A stretch of 28,217 bases of DNA from a virus. The notes below the pieces were generated by a model that saw only the letters and a list, made by a program, of their open reading frames with translations, searched no databases and was not told the DNA's origin. The stretch is taken from positions 1-28,217 of IMG/VR virus record IMGVR_UViG_3300042465_002759. One strand, 5' to 3'. Shown piece after piece: positions 22,548 through 27,738 of the stretch (the first letter of the stretch is position 1; the number at the start of each line of letters is the position of its first letter). A program made the translations under genes and the position numbers.

Positions 22548-22718
22548 TTAGCGGCGGTTTTGTTGGTGTCGGTAGGCGAGATGTACGAACGGGTAGATCG
22601 AGATGAGCATTGTTGCCCACCAGATGTAGCCGGCGTCGGCACCTACTGTCGCGGCACATATAAGTGCTGTGATTATGGTGGTGGTAGTGGTAGCGCGAAA
22701 TATGATGCTGTCGGTCAT
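22548..22718 (-). CDS. Small two-helix membrane protein (56 aa)
   Basis: An ATG at 22718..22716 overlaps the TGA of the Cys-rich gene upstream (ATGA), and the frame ends in TAA at 22550..22548, giving 56 residues. Residues about 12-28 (TTTIITALICAATVGADAG) and 31-49 (YIWWATMLISIYPFVHLAY) are two hydrophobic helices separated by a short turn, with a basic end (HQQNRR). The arrangement resembles a hairpin membrane protein with both termini on the same side. It is the last gene before the noncoding iteron region. Function unknown. Confidence 0.65.
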   Translation of the reverse strand: MTDSIIFRATTTTTIITALICAATVGADAGYIWWATMLISIYPFVHLAYRHQQNRR

Positions 22719-22948
22719 TGTGCCGGACAGTCAGAATACGGGTTTTCGTTACCTTCGTTGTCCTCGCACGAACACCAACTGAATATCGCTACTTGTCGTT
22801 CGTGGGTGAGATCGACCATATCGCCCCAGTCGTATGATCGTTGTGACGGGTCAGTTAGACAGTCTGCGCATAGTTCGCTTAGCCCAACTCTAGGCACATC
22901 AAAGTGCGGGCAGAACCCCCATTGTGCTACGAATTGTTTTGTTTTCAT
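22715..22948 (-). CDS. Cys-rich hypothetical protein (77 aa)
   Basis: The ATG at 22948 overlaps the previous TGA and is preceded by AAGGACAACC, a clear Shine-Dalgarno. Six cysteines lie at 13, 27, 30, 59, 61 and 74, with His15 near the first; the pairs C27-x2-C30 and C59-x-C61 could bind zinc. The rest is acidic and aromatic (SYDWGDMVDLTHE). It is one of at least four Cys-containing small proteins in this cassette. A structural zinc site in a small protein-protein adaptor is plausible, but no family is recognised. Confidence 0.68.
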   Translation of the reverse strand: MKTKQFVAQWGFCPHFDVPRVGLSELCADCLTDPSQRSYDWGDMVDLTHERQVAIFSWCSCEDNEGNENPYSDCPAQ

Positions 22949-23244
22949 TGGTTGTCCTTTATGTATTGCCAGAATGCCGGCGTGGTTGTGTCTTGTGGTT
23001 GGTAGGCGTTGTTGTTTTCATCGGCGTATTGGCTGCGCTCGCTGTCTGTCATTGTTTCCCAAGTGTCACAGTCATCTTGTGTCCAGTCGGTTGTGCTGAT
23101 CAGTGCTATGCGTGTCGCGTCGCCATACGTGCCTTGTTCGGTATCTAGGTACAAGGTATGCGGGTAGTAGTCGTTCATACTGTCGGTATGCCGGTTTTGC
23201 CCAAGTATGTCGTCGGTGAATTGTTGTAATGCGCGTAAGTTCAT
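22945..23244 (-). CDS. Acidic hypothetical protein (99 aa)
   Basis: The ATG at 23244 is preceded by ATGGAGACAGCACA, with GGAGA as Shine-Dalgarno, and overlaps the TGA of the 52-aa gene. The protein is acidic and rich in Asp, Thr and Gln. A central beta segment (HTLYLDTEQGTYGDATRIAL) is followed by DWTQDDCDTWETMTDSERSQ, an acidic helix. The pattern LDTEQGTYGDA...TTDW is familiar to me from small actinophage proteins of unknown function. Acidic small early proteins can mimic DNA and inhibit host enzymes; that is speculation here. Confidence 0.7.
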   Translation of the reverse strand: MNLRALQQFTDDILGQNRHTDSMNDYYPHTLYLDTEQGTYGDATRIALISTTDWTQDDCDTWETMTDSERSQYADENNNAYQPQDTTTPAFWQYIKDNQ

Positions 23245-23399
23245 TGTGCTGTCTCCATTTCGTGTAGTTGAGTGTGATATTCCAAGTCATCGGTTTCCCA
23301 ATAGACGTAGATCGTGCCGCAAGTTTGGCATTGGGCGCAAGGCGTACCGGCTAGTTGTGATCGGTAGTAATGCCAAGCGGGTGCTGTAGTGGTGGCCAT
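23241..23399 (-). CDS. Small zinc-finger-like protein (52 aa)
   Basis: The ATG at 23399..23397 overlaps the preceding TAA (TAATG), and the TGA at 23243..23241 overlaps the next ATG (ATGA), giving 52 residues. Cys21, Cys24 and Cys27 (CAQCQTC) are followed by a Tyr/Trp-rich strand and His42 and His46 (YHTQLHEM). This arrangement can form a small treble-clef or C2H2-like zinc site. A basic N-terminal YYRSQLAG could contact nucleic acid. Both coupled junctions and the intact zinc ligands favour a real gene over other frames in the same stretch. Confidence 0.68.
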   Translation of the reverse strand: MATTTAPAWHYYRSQLAGTPCAQCQTCGTIYVYWETDDLEYHTQLHEMETAQ

Positions 23400-24004
23400 T
23401 ATTCCCCCCAGAACTCTGTCGGGGCATACGTGCCGTTTTCGTTGAACCGGCGCGGCAGGTTGTTGTCAAGGTATTCTACTGCTGCGTCAATGCTGGTTAG
23501 GTTTTCGATCTCCGCGTAACCTGATCGTGCTAGTTCGCGGCATAGATCACGGAATTGTTTGCCAAACAATTCGGTGGTGGCCTTGTCTGCGTCTACCTCG
23601 TATCCGCCTTCGTCATAACTGAACAATGAGACAGTCATACAGTGTTCGTGGCTGTAGTGGTTGCCGTGACTATTGCGCGTAAACGTGGCGGTGCTTGCGC
23701 CGTGCCAGTTCACGTTGGGCGCGTCATCGCTGTTGAGTGTGCCGTAGATCGCAACCCCGTCTCCTTGACAGTTTGACAGTGACCATTCGATAGTAAGACC
23801 AACACGCTTGGTCAATTCTTTTTTGCTGATCTCTCCGTCGTATGTGCCAGTGAGCGCGGAATACAGTTCGCCGTTCAGATGATCGGTGATCTGGCTGCTG
23901 TCAATGTAATCGTAAAGATCGGTGCGTACTTGTTCTAACGCGCCCGCCTTATCGGGTAATTCACGTATCGTAAATACGTTACGGGTAACGGTTATTGGTT
24001 TCAT
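23399..24004 (-). CDS. Conserved hypothetical early protein (201 aa)
   Basis: The ATG at 24004 directly follows the palindrome ACAGTTGGGAGACTGT, which contains the Shine-Dalgarno GGGAGA. An in-frame upstream codon at 24016 lies inside that palindrome and is rejected. The protein has an N-terminal strand-helix section (VTRNVFTIRELPDKAGALEQ), a basic helix (SKKELTKRVGLTIEWSL), CQGDGVAIYGTL, a His-rich strand (NSHGNHYSHEHCMTVSLF) and a C-terminal helical region. Clustered histidines plus Cys in NHYSHEHC could bind a metal, but I know no matching enzyme. It is first in its unit after the 24060 promoter. Confidence 0.72.
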   Translation of the reverse strand: MKPITVTRNVFTIRELPDKAGALEQVRTDLYDYIDSSQITDHLNGELYSALTGTYDGEISKKELTKRVGLTIEWSLSNCQGDGVAIYGTLNSDDAPNVNWHGASTATFTRNSHGNHYSHEHCMTVSLFSYDEGGYEVDADKATTELFGKQFRDLCRELARSGYAEIENLTSIDAAVEYLDNNLPRRFNENGTYAPTEFWGE

Positions 24005-24020
24005 ACAGTCTCCCAACTGT
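24005..24020. repeat. 16-bp palindrome containing the Shine-Dalgarno (copy 2)
   Basis: Exact second copy of ACAGTCTCCCAACTGT, here directly against the ATG at 24004. It follows a CCCCG/CGGGG hairpin (24023-24037) in the leader of the 24060 promoter. Confidence 0.8.
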
Positions 24021-24045
24021 TCCCCCGTTATGCGGGGCTGGTAAG

Positions 24046-24074
24046 AGTATGACCTATTGCCGGCACAATGTCAA
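24046..24074 (-). promoter_or_regulatory. Promoter with TTGACA and CATACT
   Basis: TTGACA (24069-24074) and CATACT (24046-24051) lie 17 bp apart on the minus strand, three bases after the stop of the 42-aa gene. Like the promoter near 22280, the -35 is followed by NNGTGCC. The transcript's leader would hold a CCCCG/CGGGG hairpin (24023-24037) and then the palindrome at 24005-24020 just before the ATG at 24004. Confidence 0.65.
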
Positions 24075-24077
24075 GGA

Positions 24078-24206
24078 TTATTTTAGATAATTTTTTGCCC
24101 ACATAGATAACAAGTGTTCGATCTGGTCATCAGTCCAGTCGGCCAACGGATTATCGCCGGCACGGTACGGATCAGTGATGTCAAACAATGACGGTTGATC
24201 GTTCAT
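24078..24206 (-). CDS. Very small acidic protein (42 aa)
   Basis: An ATG at 24206 overlaps the previous TGA (ATGA), and the frame ends in TAA at 24080..24078, only three bases before the -35 of the 24060 promoter. The 42-residue product is MNDQPSLFDITDPYRAGDNP then a helix with WTDDQIEHLLSMWAKNYL. The QPSLFD segment resembles the short QxxLF/QLSLF clamp-binding peptides used by proteins that dock on beta sliding clamps. This is a striking similarity given the clamp-like gene in the same cassette. Function otherwise unknown. Confidence 0.6.
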   Translation of the reverse strand: MNDQPSLFDITDPYRAGDNPLADWTDDQIEHLLSMWAKNYLK

Positions 24207-24526
24207 GCGCGCCGCCAAACACGAACAGGTCGAGAGTGACACGCTACACGCGCCGACGGTTGGTAAGTGTCGGTAGGGCAGATCAGTCCGTCGGCAGCAA
24301 CTTGTCGAAGTACGCCACCTATCGCACGGGGTTCGTGTGGTGTCGGTAGTGCCGCGTTTTCGAGTGCCTGCCAAATGTCATCGGTAGTGAATGTGTCGGT
24401 AGTGGTAGCGATTTGTACGATGACGCTGTAACACGATGTGAGCCATGTTTGGTCAGCGTTGTTGGTAACGGTAGCGATTGCCTGGTTTTTGGCTTCGGTA
24501 GCGGCGATGATGTCGAGTAGGTTCAT
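24203..24526 (-). CDS. Winged-helix-like hypothetical protein (107 aa)
   Basis: An ATG at 24526 overlaps the upstream TGA (ATGA). An in-frame ATG three codons earlier is also possible. The first half is a helical region (AATEAKNQAIATVTNNADQT). The second half, TDDIWQALENAALPTPHEPRAIGGVLRQVAADGLI followed by PTDTYQPSARVACHSRPVRVWRR, has helix-turn-helix-wing spacing and a basic C-terminus. I recognise the pattern PHEPRA...VLR...DG.I.PT..Y..S.R...H.RPVRVW as a recurring hypothetical protein of actinophages. DNA binding is inferred from the fold pattern, not known. Confidence 0.7.
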   Translation of the reverse strand: MNLLDIIAATEAKNQAIATVTNNADQTWLTSCYSVIVQIATTTDTFTTDDIWQALENAALPTPHEPRAIGGVLRQVAADGLICPTDTYQPSARVACHSRPVRVWRRA

Positions 24527-24759
24527 TTCTGCCATCCAAGTTCGATTGCTCGCCATACTGCTTGTGATGAGTTGGCTTCGCATCCGTTGCGCATTTGTAG
24601 GTCGTTGTATAGTCGGACACCGTGGAAGCAAGGGTCGTAGCCTTCATCAAACTCTTCGTCTTCGAGGGCGGTGGTTGGGATTCCGTCGTGGGTTACGCAC
24701 ACTGGTGGTGAGCAGAAGCCTTTGTCGTATCCATGTTTAATCCATTCGTCGAATGTCAT
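24523..24759 (-). CDS. Conserved acidic hypothetical protein (78 aa)
   Basis: The ATG at 24759 overlaps the upstream TGA (ATGA) and has GGAGA 5 bases upstream. The product begins MTFDEWIKHGYDKGFCSPPV, contains an acidic stretch (EDEEFDEGYDPCFHGVRLY) and ends in AVWRAIELGWQK. I know this MTFDEW...GFCSPPVC pattern as a recurring small protein of actinobacterial phages with no assigned function. Cys and His residues (C16, C21, C44, H46) could bind metal. It sits amid other small Cys-bearing proteins of the cassette. Confidence 0.75.
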   Translation of the reverse strand: MTFDEWIKHGYDKGFCSPPVCVTHDGIPTTALEDEEFDEGYDPCFHGVRLYNDLQMRNGCEANSSQAVWRAIELGWQK

Positions 24760-24872
24760 TTGTTCTCCATTGTTTGTGGTCGGTGTTTGTTTTCGCATAC
24801 TGGTGGTTCAGCAAGTTTGATGTAGGTGGTGATTTCTTGTTTGCACTGTGGACACGACCAGGTTTGTTTCAT
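24756..24872 (-). CDS. Zinc-ribbon-like micro-protein (38 aa)
   Basis: The ATG at 24872 overlaps the upstream TGA (24871..24869), and the stop overlaps the next ATG, so both junctions are ATGA. The product has 38 residues. SCPQC (Cys7, Cys10) and PPVCENKH (Cys26, His30) form a four-ligand set consistent with a small zinc ribbon. Nothing else is present outside the finger. It may be an accessory nucleic-acid or protein binder. The length is below many gene callers' cutoffs, but two coupled junctions and the metal ligands support it. Confidence 0.66.
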   Translation of the reverse strand: MKQTWSCPQCKQEITTYIKLAEPPVCENKHRPQTMENK

Positions 24873-25273
24873 GCTGCTTGCCTGCATTGGCATGGTTTTA
24901 CATAACCGTATGTGCCGCCCATAAATTCCATTGTGTAAAACGTTTCGCAACCTGGGTAGCAGTCTGTTTGGTCGGGGTTGTGATGTTCTTGTCTACCAAT
25001 ATCCCATCCTGTGTAGTCGCAGAGTTCGCATCCGAATGTGCCGCCGATGTGACCGCCGACTTGTCGAAACATGTGGCGTACTTCCCCGATTGATGCAGGG
25101 AATTTGGATAATGATTCACACATTTTGAGTACGGCTTTACCGTCTTCTTCTGATGCGTCAAGCATGATGTCGTCACGTGTCCACGCAGATTTGAGTGTGT
25201 TTCGTGCGATGTTCGTTGTCGGGAACAGACCGCACAAACGGTCAATAAATAGTTCAATGTGTATTGGTTTCAT
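24869..25273 (-). CDS. Possible helicase-loader-like protein with C-terminal zinc ligands (134 aa)
   Basis: The ATG at 25273 has GAGGGG closely upstream. The N-terminal 70 residues (IDRLCGLFPTTNIARNTLKS, AWTRDDIMLDASEEDGKAVL, LSKFPASIGEVRHMFRQVGG) follow the helical pattern of phage helicase loader/replisome organizer proteins such as G39P, with a FP..IGE.R helix at the end. The second half has Cys82, Cys85, Cys105, Cys109, Cys128 and Cys130, with GCELCDYTGW as the first knuckle, and probably binds zinc. A role in loading replicative helicase is inferred. It precedes the zinc-ribbon micro-gene and shares its transcript. Confidence 0.68.
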   Translation of the reverse strand: MKPIHIELFIDRLCGLFPTTNIARNTLKSAWTRDDIMLDASEEDGKAVLKMCESLSKFPASIGEVRHMFRQVGGHIGGTFGCELCDYTGWDIGRQEHHNPDQTDCYPGCETFYTMEFMGGTYGYVKPCQCRQAA

Positions 25274-25291
25274 GTTGCCCCTCGGCGTTGC

Positions 25292-25507
25292 TTAAAGTTC
25301 GATGCCTTGTGCGATGTGAGTTCGTAGCCGTGAGATTACCGACTCTGCTTGTTTCATTGTTGCTTTAAGTGCGTCAAGTTCTTTGGCTAGTGATTCGGCT
25401 GCATCCATGTAGCGGTCACGTTCTTCTTGTAACGCTTGGTTTGTGACAGCGAGTGCGTCTACTCGATCCTGCCAGTATTCCAGTTCAAACTCTGTGTCGT
25501 TGCTCAC
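25292..25507 (-). CDS. Small coiled-coil protein (71 aa)
   Basis: The start chosen is a GTG at 25507, with AGAGGA 7 bases upstream, the best Shine-Dalgarno in the region. An in-frame ATG at 25555 would overlap the WhiB-like gene by much more. The product is almost wholly helical and charged (YWQDRVDALAVTNQALQEER, then MDAAESLAKELDALKATMKQ), with heptad-like Leu/Ala spacing typical of a coiled coil. It overlaps the end of the WhiB-like gene by 23 bases. It might dimerise or serve as an adaptor. Function unknown. Confidence 0.7.
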   Translation of the reverse strand: MSNDTEFELEYWQDRVDALAVTNQALQEERDRYMDAAESLAKELDALKATMKQAESVISRLRTHIAQGIEL

Positions 25508-25787
25508 TGCGTATTCCTCTCCGTTGGTGTGGCGATGTGCTTCCCCATACCCCATAATCTATGTTGTTTGTTAGGGCAAAGTCAAGGCATTCTTTTTTTA
25601 CTTGGCATCGGTCGCAGATTGCGCGGGCTTCACGCATCTTGATGTGGTTGATAGATATTTCTTCGATGTCCATAAAAAACAGTTCGGTTATTTCGCCTCG
25701 GCATTCTGCTTTGTTTTGCCAACCGAAGTCGTTGTCTTTGAGTTCAAGGATGAAGTTGTCTAGCAGGCTCATTTCTGTGGATTCCAT
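25485..25787 (-). CDS. WhiB-like Fe-S transcriptional regulator (100 aa)
   Basis: The four conserved cysteines of WhiB family proteins are present: Cys29 (AEC), Cys58 and Cys61 (ICDRC) and Cys67 (KKEC). They are followed by the GVWGS turn (79-83, family consensus G[VI]WGG) and a basic C-terminus (HQRRGIRSEQRHR). Such proteins bind a [4Fe-4S] cluster, pair with the sigma factor, and act as regulators in Actinobacteria; some phage versions interfere with host WhiB proteins. ATGs at 25787 and 25772 are in frame; GGAG upstream of 25787 favours that start, giving a short overlap with the lysin gene. It is the strongest host marker in the window. Confidence 0.9.
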   Translation of the reverse strand: MESTEMSLLDNFILELKDNDFGWQNKAECRGEITELFFMDIEEISINHIKMREARAICDRCQVKKECLDFALTNNIDYGVWGSTSPHQRRGIRSEQRHRV

Positions 25788-26290
25788 GGACTCCAGCCTG
25801 CCACATCGAACAGTAGTTTGCCAGCACGTAGGTTTGTTATCGGGTCCATCAGTTCCTCCTGGGTGCATACTTTCATACGGACACAGACGATTGCAAGTTT
25901 GGTTCGCTCAATGTCCCAATTTATTCCATTGACCTGTAGAAGTCCTGTATCTGATGGATGCGACATGGTTGCCATGCGGATGAAGTTGCAATCTTTGTCC
26001 ACCACAGACCCGCCGATACGGGTAGGGCATCCGCCGGACTCGCGCAAGATGATCTGCCCTAGTTTCTTCCATGTTTTAGGTGGCCAGCCTGCTTTGGCAG
26101 CCAGTTCTGGTAGCCATGAGATGTCACCGTGGCGGAACACGATGTCAGGTTCAGATGCCTTCTCAGACGCACGGACAGCCACGCTAAGAGGTTCAAGGGT
26201 TGGCAAAGGGGCTTTGGCTGCTGAAACGATGCTGCCGAAGGTGATAATCCCTACCATAGAAACGGCAAATAGCCGTACAAGGTTTCGCAT
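25769..26290 (-). CDS. Secreted lysozyme/transglycosylase-like protein (173 aa)
   Basis: An ATG at 26290 follows TTGGAGACACTA, a good Shine-Dalgarno; the TTG four codons earlier lies within that signal and is rejected. Residues 1-27 form a signal peptide or anchor (basic start, hydrophobic LFAVSMVGIITFGSIV, then SAAKA). The rest has the SLT/lysozyme-like pattern: catalytic Glu84 in IILRESGG, SDTGLLQVNG at 113-122, DPITNLRAGKLLFD and GWSPW near the C-terminus. Cys88, Cys101, Cys136 and Cys142 may form two disulfides, fitting export. It probably cleaves peptidoglycan as an endolysin or cell-wall remodeller. Between the recombination genes and the WhiB gene, its position is unusual for a classical lysis cassette. 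Confidence 0.85.
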   Translation of the reverse strand: MRNLVRLFAVSMVGIITFGSIVSAAKAPLPTLEPLSVAVRASEKASEPDIVFRHGDISWLPELAAKAGWPPKTWKKLGQIILRESGGCPTRIGGSVVDKDCNFIRMATMSHPSDTGLLQVNGINWDIERTKLAIVCVRMKVCTQEELMDPITNLRAGKLLFDVAGWSPWNPQK

Positions 26291-26344
26291 TAGTGTCTCC
26301 AATCATAGCAAAAAGGTCGGGTCCCATACAGGTAAAGGGTTTTA

Positions 26345-26379
26345 CCCCTAGTCCACCGCGATCAGACAATGGCTAGGGG
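26345..26379. repeat. 7-bp inverted repeat upstream of the lysin gene
   Basis: CCCCTAG (26345-26351) and CTAGGGG (26373-26379) are inverted with a 21-bp centre, about 55 bp upstream of the lysin start. The 11-mer TACCCCTAGTC (26343-26353), which includes the left arm, also occurs at 20250-20260 in the control region. It could be an operator. Chance is not excluded. Confidence 0.4.
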
Positions 26380-26387
26380 ACAACTAC

Positions 26388-26410
26388 ACGCTCCGGTTAT
26401 GAGGGAGCGT
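26388..26410 (-). terminator. Hairpin after the resolvase-like gene (possible terminator)
   Basis: ACGCTCC (26388-26394) and GGAGCGT (26404-26410) form a 7-bp stem with a 9-nt loop, 21 bp after the stop of the resolvase-like gene. The minus strand continues GTAGTTGTCC, with only scattered T, so termination efficiency is uncertain. Confidence 0.4.
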
Positions 26411-26431
26411 ACCCTTTATGTTGTTGTTACA

Positions 26432-26767
26432 TCAGTATTCAGTAATGTTTAACAGTTTGATCAAATCTTTTACGGTGAGTACCACGTACTGATCTTCGGC
26501 TTTACCATAGCCTCGACGTTTGGCAACCACAACCCCAACTTCTGCGCCTGCGTTTATCCGTTCCGTTTCGGCTTCGGTTAACCAACCAGAGAAGTTGAGG
26601 GTGGCATGTGATTTACATTCAAAGACCAAGCGGTTGTCTACACCTGTTATGTCACCTTTGTCTAGCGCACCTTGTAGGGCGCGTCGTTCACAGTTTGGAT
26701 AAAACTGTTTGAGGTAGTCAACGATCAGTGTTTCAAACGCTGTGCCTTTAGATTTGTTTTTGCTCAC
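26432..26767 (-). CDS. Holliday-junction-resolvase-like PD-(D/E)xK nuclease (111 aa)
   Basis: Restriction-endonuclease-fold motifs are intact: Glu12 in KGTAFETLIVDYL, Asp39 in KGDITGV, and Glu50-x-Lys52 in VFECKSH, the usual order of catalytic residues in Hjc-type resolvases and related phage nucleases. A basic VVVAKRRGYGKAEDQYVVL follows. At 111 residues it is a minimal nuclease of this class. Its ATG overlaps the TGA of the annealing-protein gene, which puts it in the recombination operon, where it could resolve branched DNA before packaging. Exact substrate unknown. Confidence 0.85.
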   Translation of the reverse strand: MSKNKSKGTAFETLIVDYLKQFYPNCERRALQGALDKGDITGVDNRLVFECKSHATLNFSGWLTEAETERINAGAEVGVVVAKRRGYGKAEDQYVVLTVKDLIKLLNITEY

Positions 26768-27738
26768 GGGGCGAGGATGCCGATGAGTTCTGATGCCTCT
26801 TTTTTGGTTAGATCATTGAACGATGTGATGGTTCGTTTCGTGTGATCTGATGCCATTGAGAGTTGGTCTTCTTTGCTGGTGATACCTGCTCCACCACATA
26901 ACGCACGAAGTTTGCCTAACTGTGGTGCTGTGGCTGGTGCGCCAGGTTCTTTGATTTGTGGTGTGCCGTTGGCAGGGTGGTTGTTGCGTGATTCTTCGAT
27001 CACTTCGGCTCCGGCGAACAGGTCAACCACTTTGGCTAACACGTCACCTACATCCAAGATTTGTTCGTTTGGATTAATTTGGAATGAGTCCACAATTTCG
27101 GCTTTGACCACAGGTTTTGGTCTGGCTTTGGCTTTAGTGTACGCGGCACGTAGTAAATCCATGTCGGATTCGTGCATGTTGTCCAAGTTAACACCAGCAG
27201 TGTTGGCAATCTCACGCCAATCTAATGCTGCGTCAGCACAGGCACCTTTGAACCGTTCAATGTTTTCTGATGACACGGGTGGATTGCTGTCTAGTGCCAC
27301 TTGACCCAACGCTGTTTGAAGATCATCACGTTTCGGTGCAGGTTTGGTTGTGGCGTGAGGGTTGTCATCCCATTCTTGTTTAGTCCACAACGCGAGACAG
27401 ATACCAAAACGCATAGCCGAGTTGCGGATGAAGTCGGAGATGAGTTCTTTCAACAGGTCAGGTTTGTTGTGCATGACTGAGCCGATACCGAGTCGGCGTA
27501 CACCTTGCACGGTGAGCCAGCCTGCCATGTGTGCCATACCGTTCTCGACACGGTACGCAGGTAGACCGTTGGTGTCAAACGCGGTTGGTTCCCAAGTCCA
27601 TTCAGGGTCAATCTCGATCAACATTTTGGTGACATCTGCGTGACCTACGAAGTCAAGTTGCATTCCTGCTTTGGGTAGTTTGCCTACGATCTTCGGATCG
27701 GGGACACCGTACTTGCCGAGGATTTCTTCCAGTTTCAT
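26764..27738 (-). CDS. Putative single-strand annealing recombinase, Sak/Rad52-like (324 aa)
   Basis: The ATG at 27738 overlaps the exonuclease TGA. Residues 28-130 (LDFVGHADVTKMLIEIDPEW, AYRVENGMAHMAGWLTVQGV, KELISDFIRNSAMRFGICLAL) show the beta-beta-beta-alpha pattern of phage Rad52-like annealing proteins, with the closing AMRFG helix. The middle is a helical linker, and the last 50 residues (QLGKLRALCGGAGITSKEDQ, FNDLTKKEASELIGIL) form a helical module often fused to phage recombination proteins. Paired with an upstream exonuclease and a downstream resolvase, it likely mediates strand annealing. I cannot exclude an ERF- or RecT-type member. Confidence 0.78.
   Translation of the reverse strand: MKLEEILGKYGVPDPKIVGKLPKAGMQLDFVGHADVTKMLIEIDPEWTWEPTAFDTNGLPAYRVENGMAHMAGWLTVQGVRRLGIGSVMHNKPDLLKELISDFIRNSAMRFGICLALWTKQEWDDNPHATTKPAPKRDDLQTALGQVALDSNPPVSSENIERFKGACADAALDWREIANTAGVNLDNMHESDMDLLRAAYTKAKARPKPVVKAEIVDSFQINPNEQILDVGDVLAKVVDLFAGAEVIEESRNNHPANGTPQIKEPGAPATAPQLGKLRALCGGAGITSKEDQLSMASDHTKRTITSFNDLTKKEASELIGILAP

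Noticed and set aside
22396-22659. Thr/Pro-rich minus-strand frame over the 56-aa membrane gene and the repeat gap
   Set aside because: It overlaps the better-supported 56-aa gene in another frame, has no start signal, and its C-terminal half lies in repeat-rich noncoding DNA.
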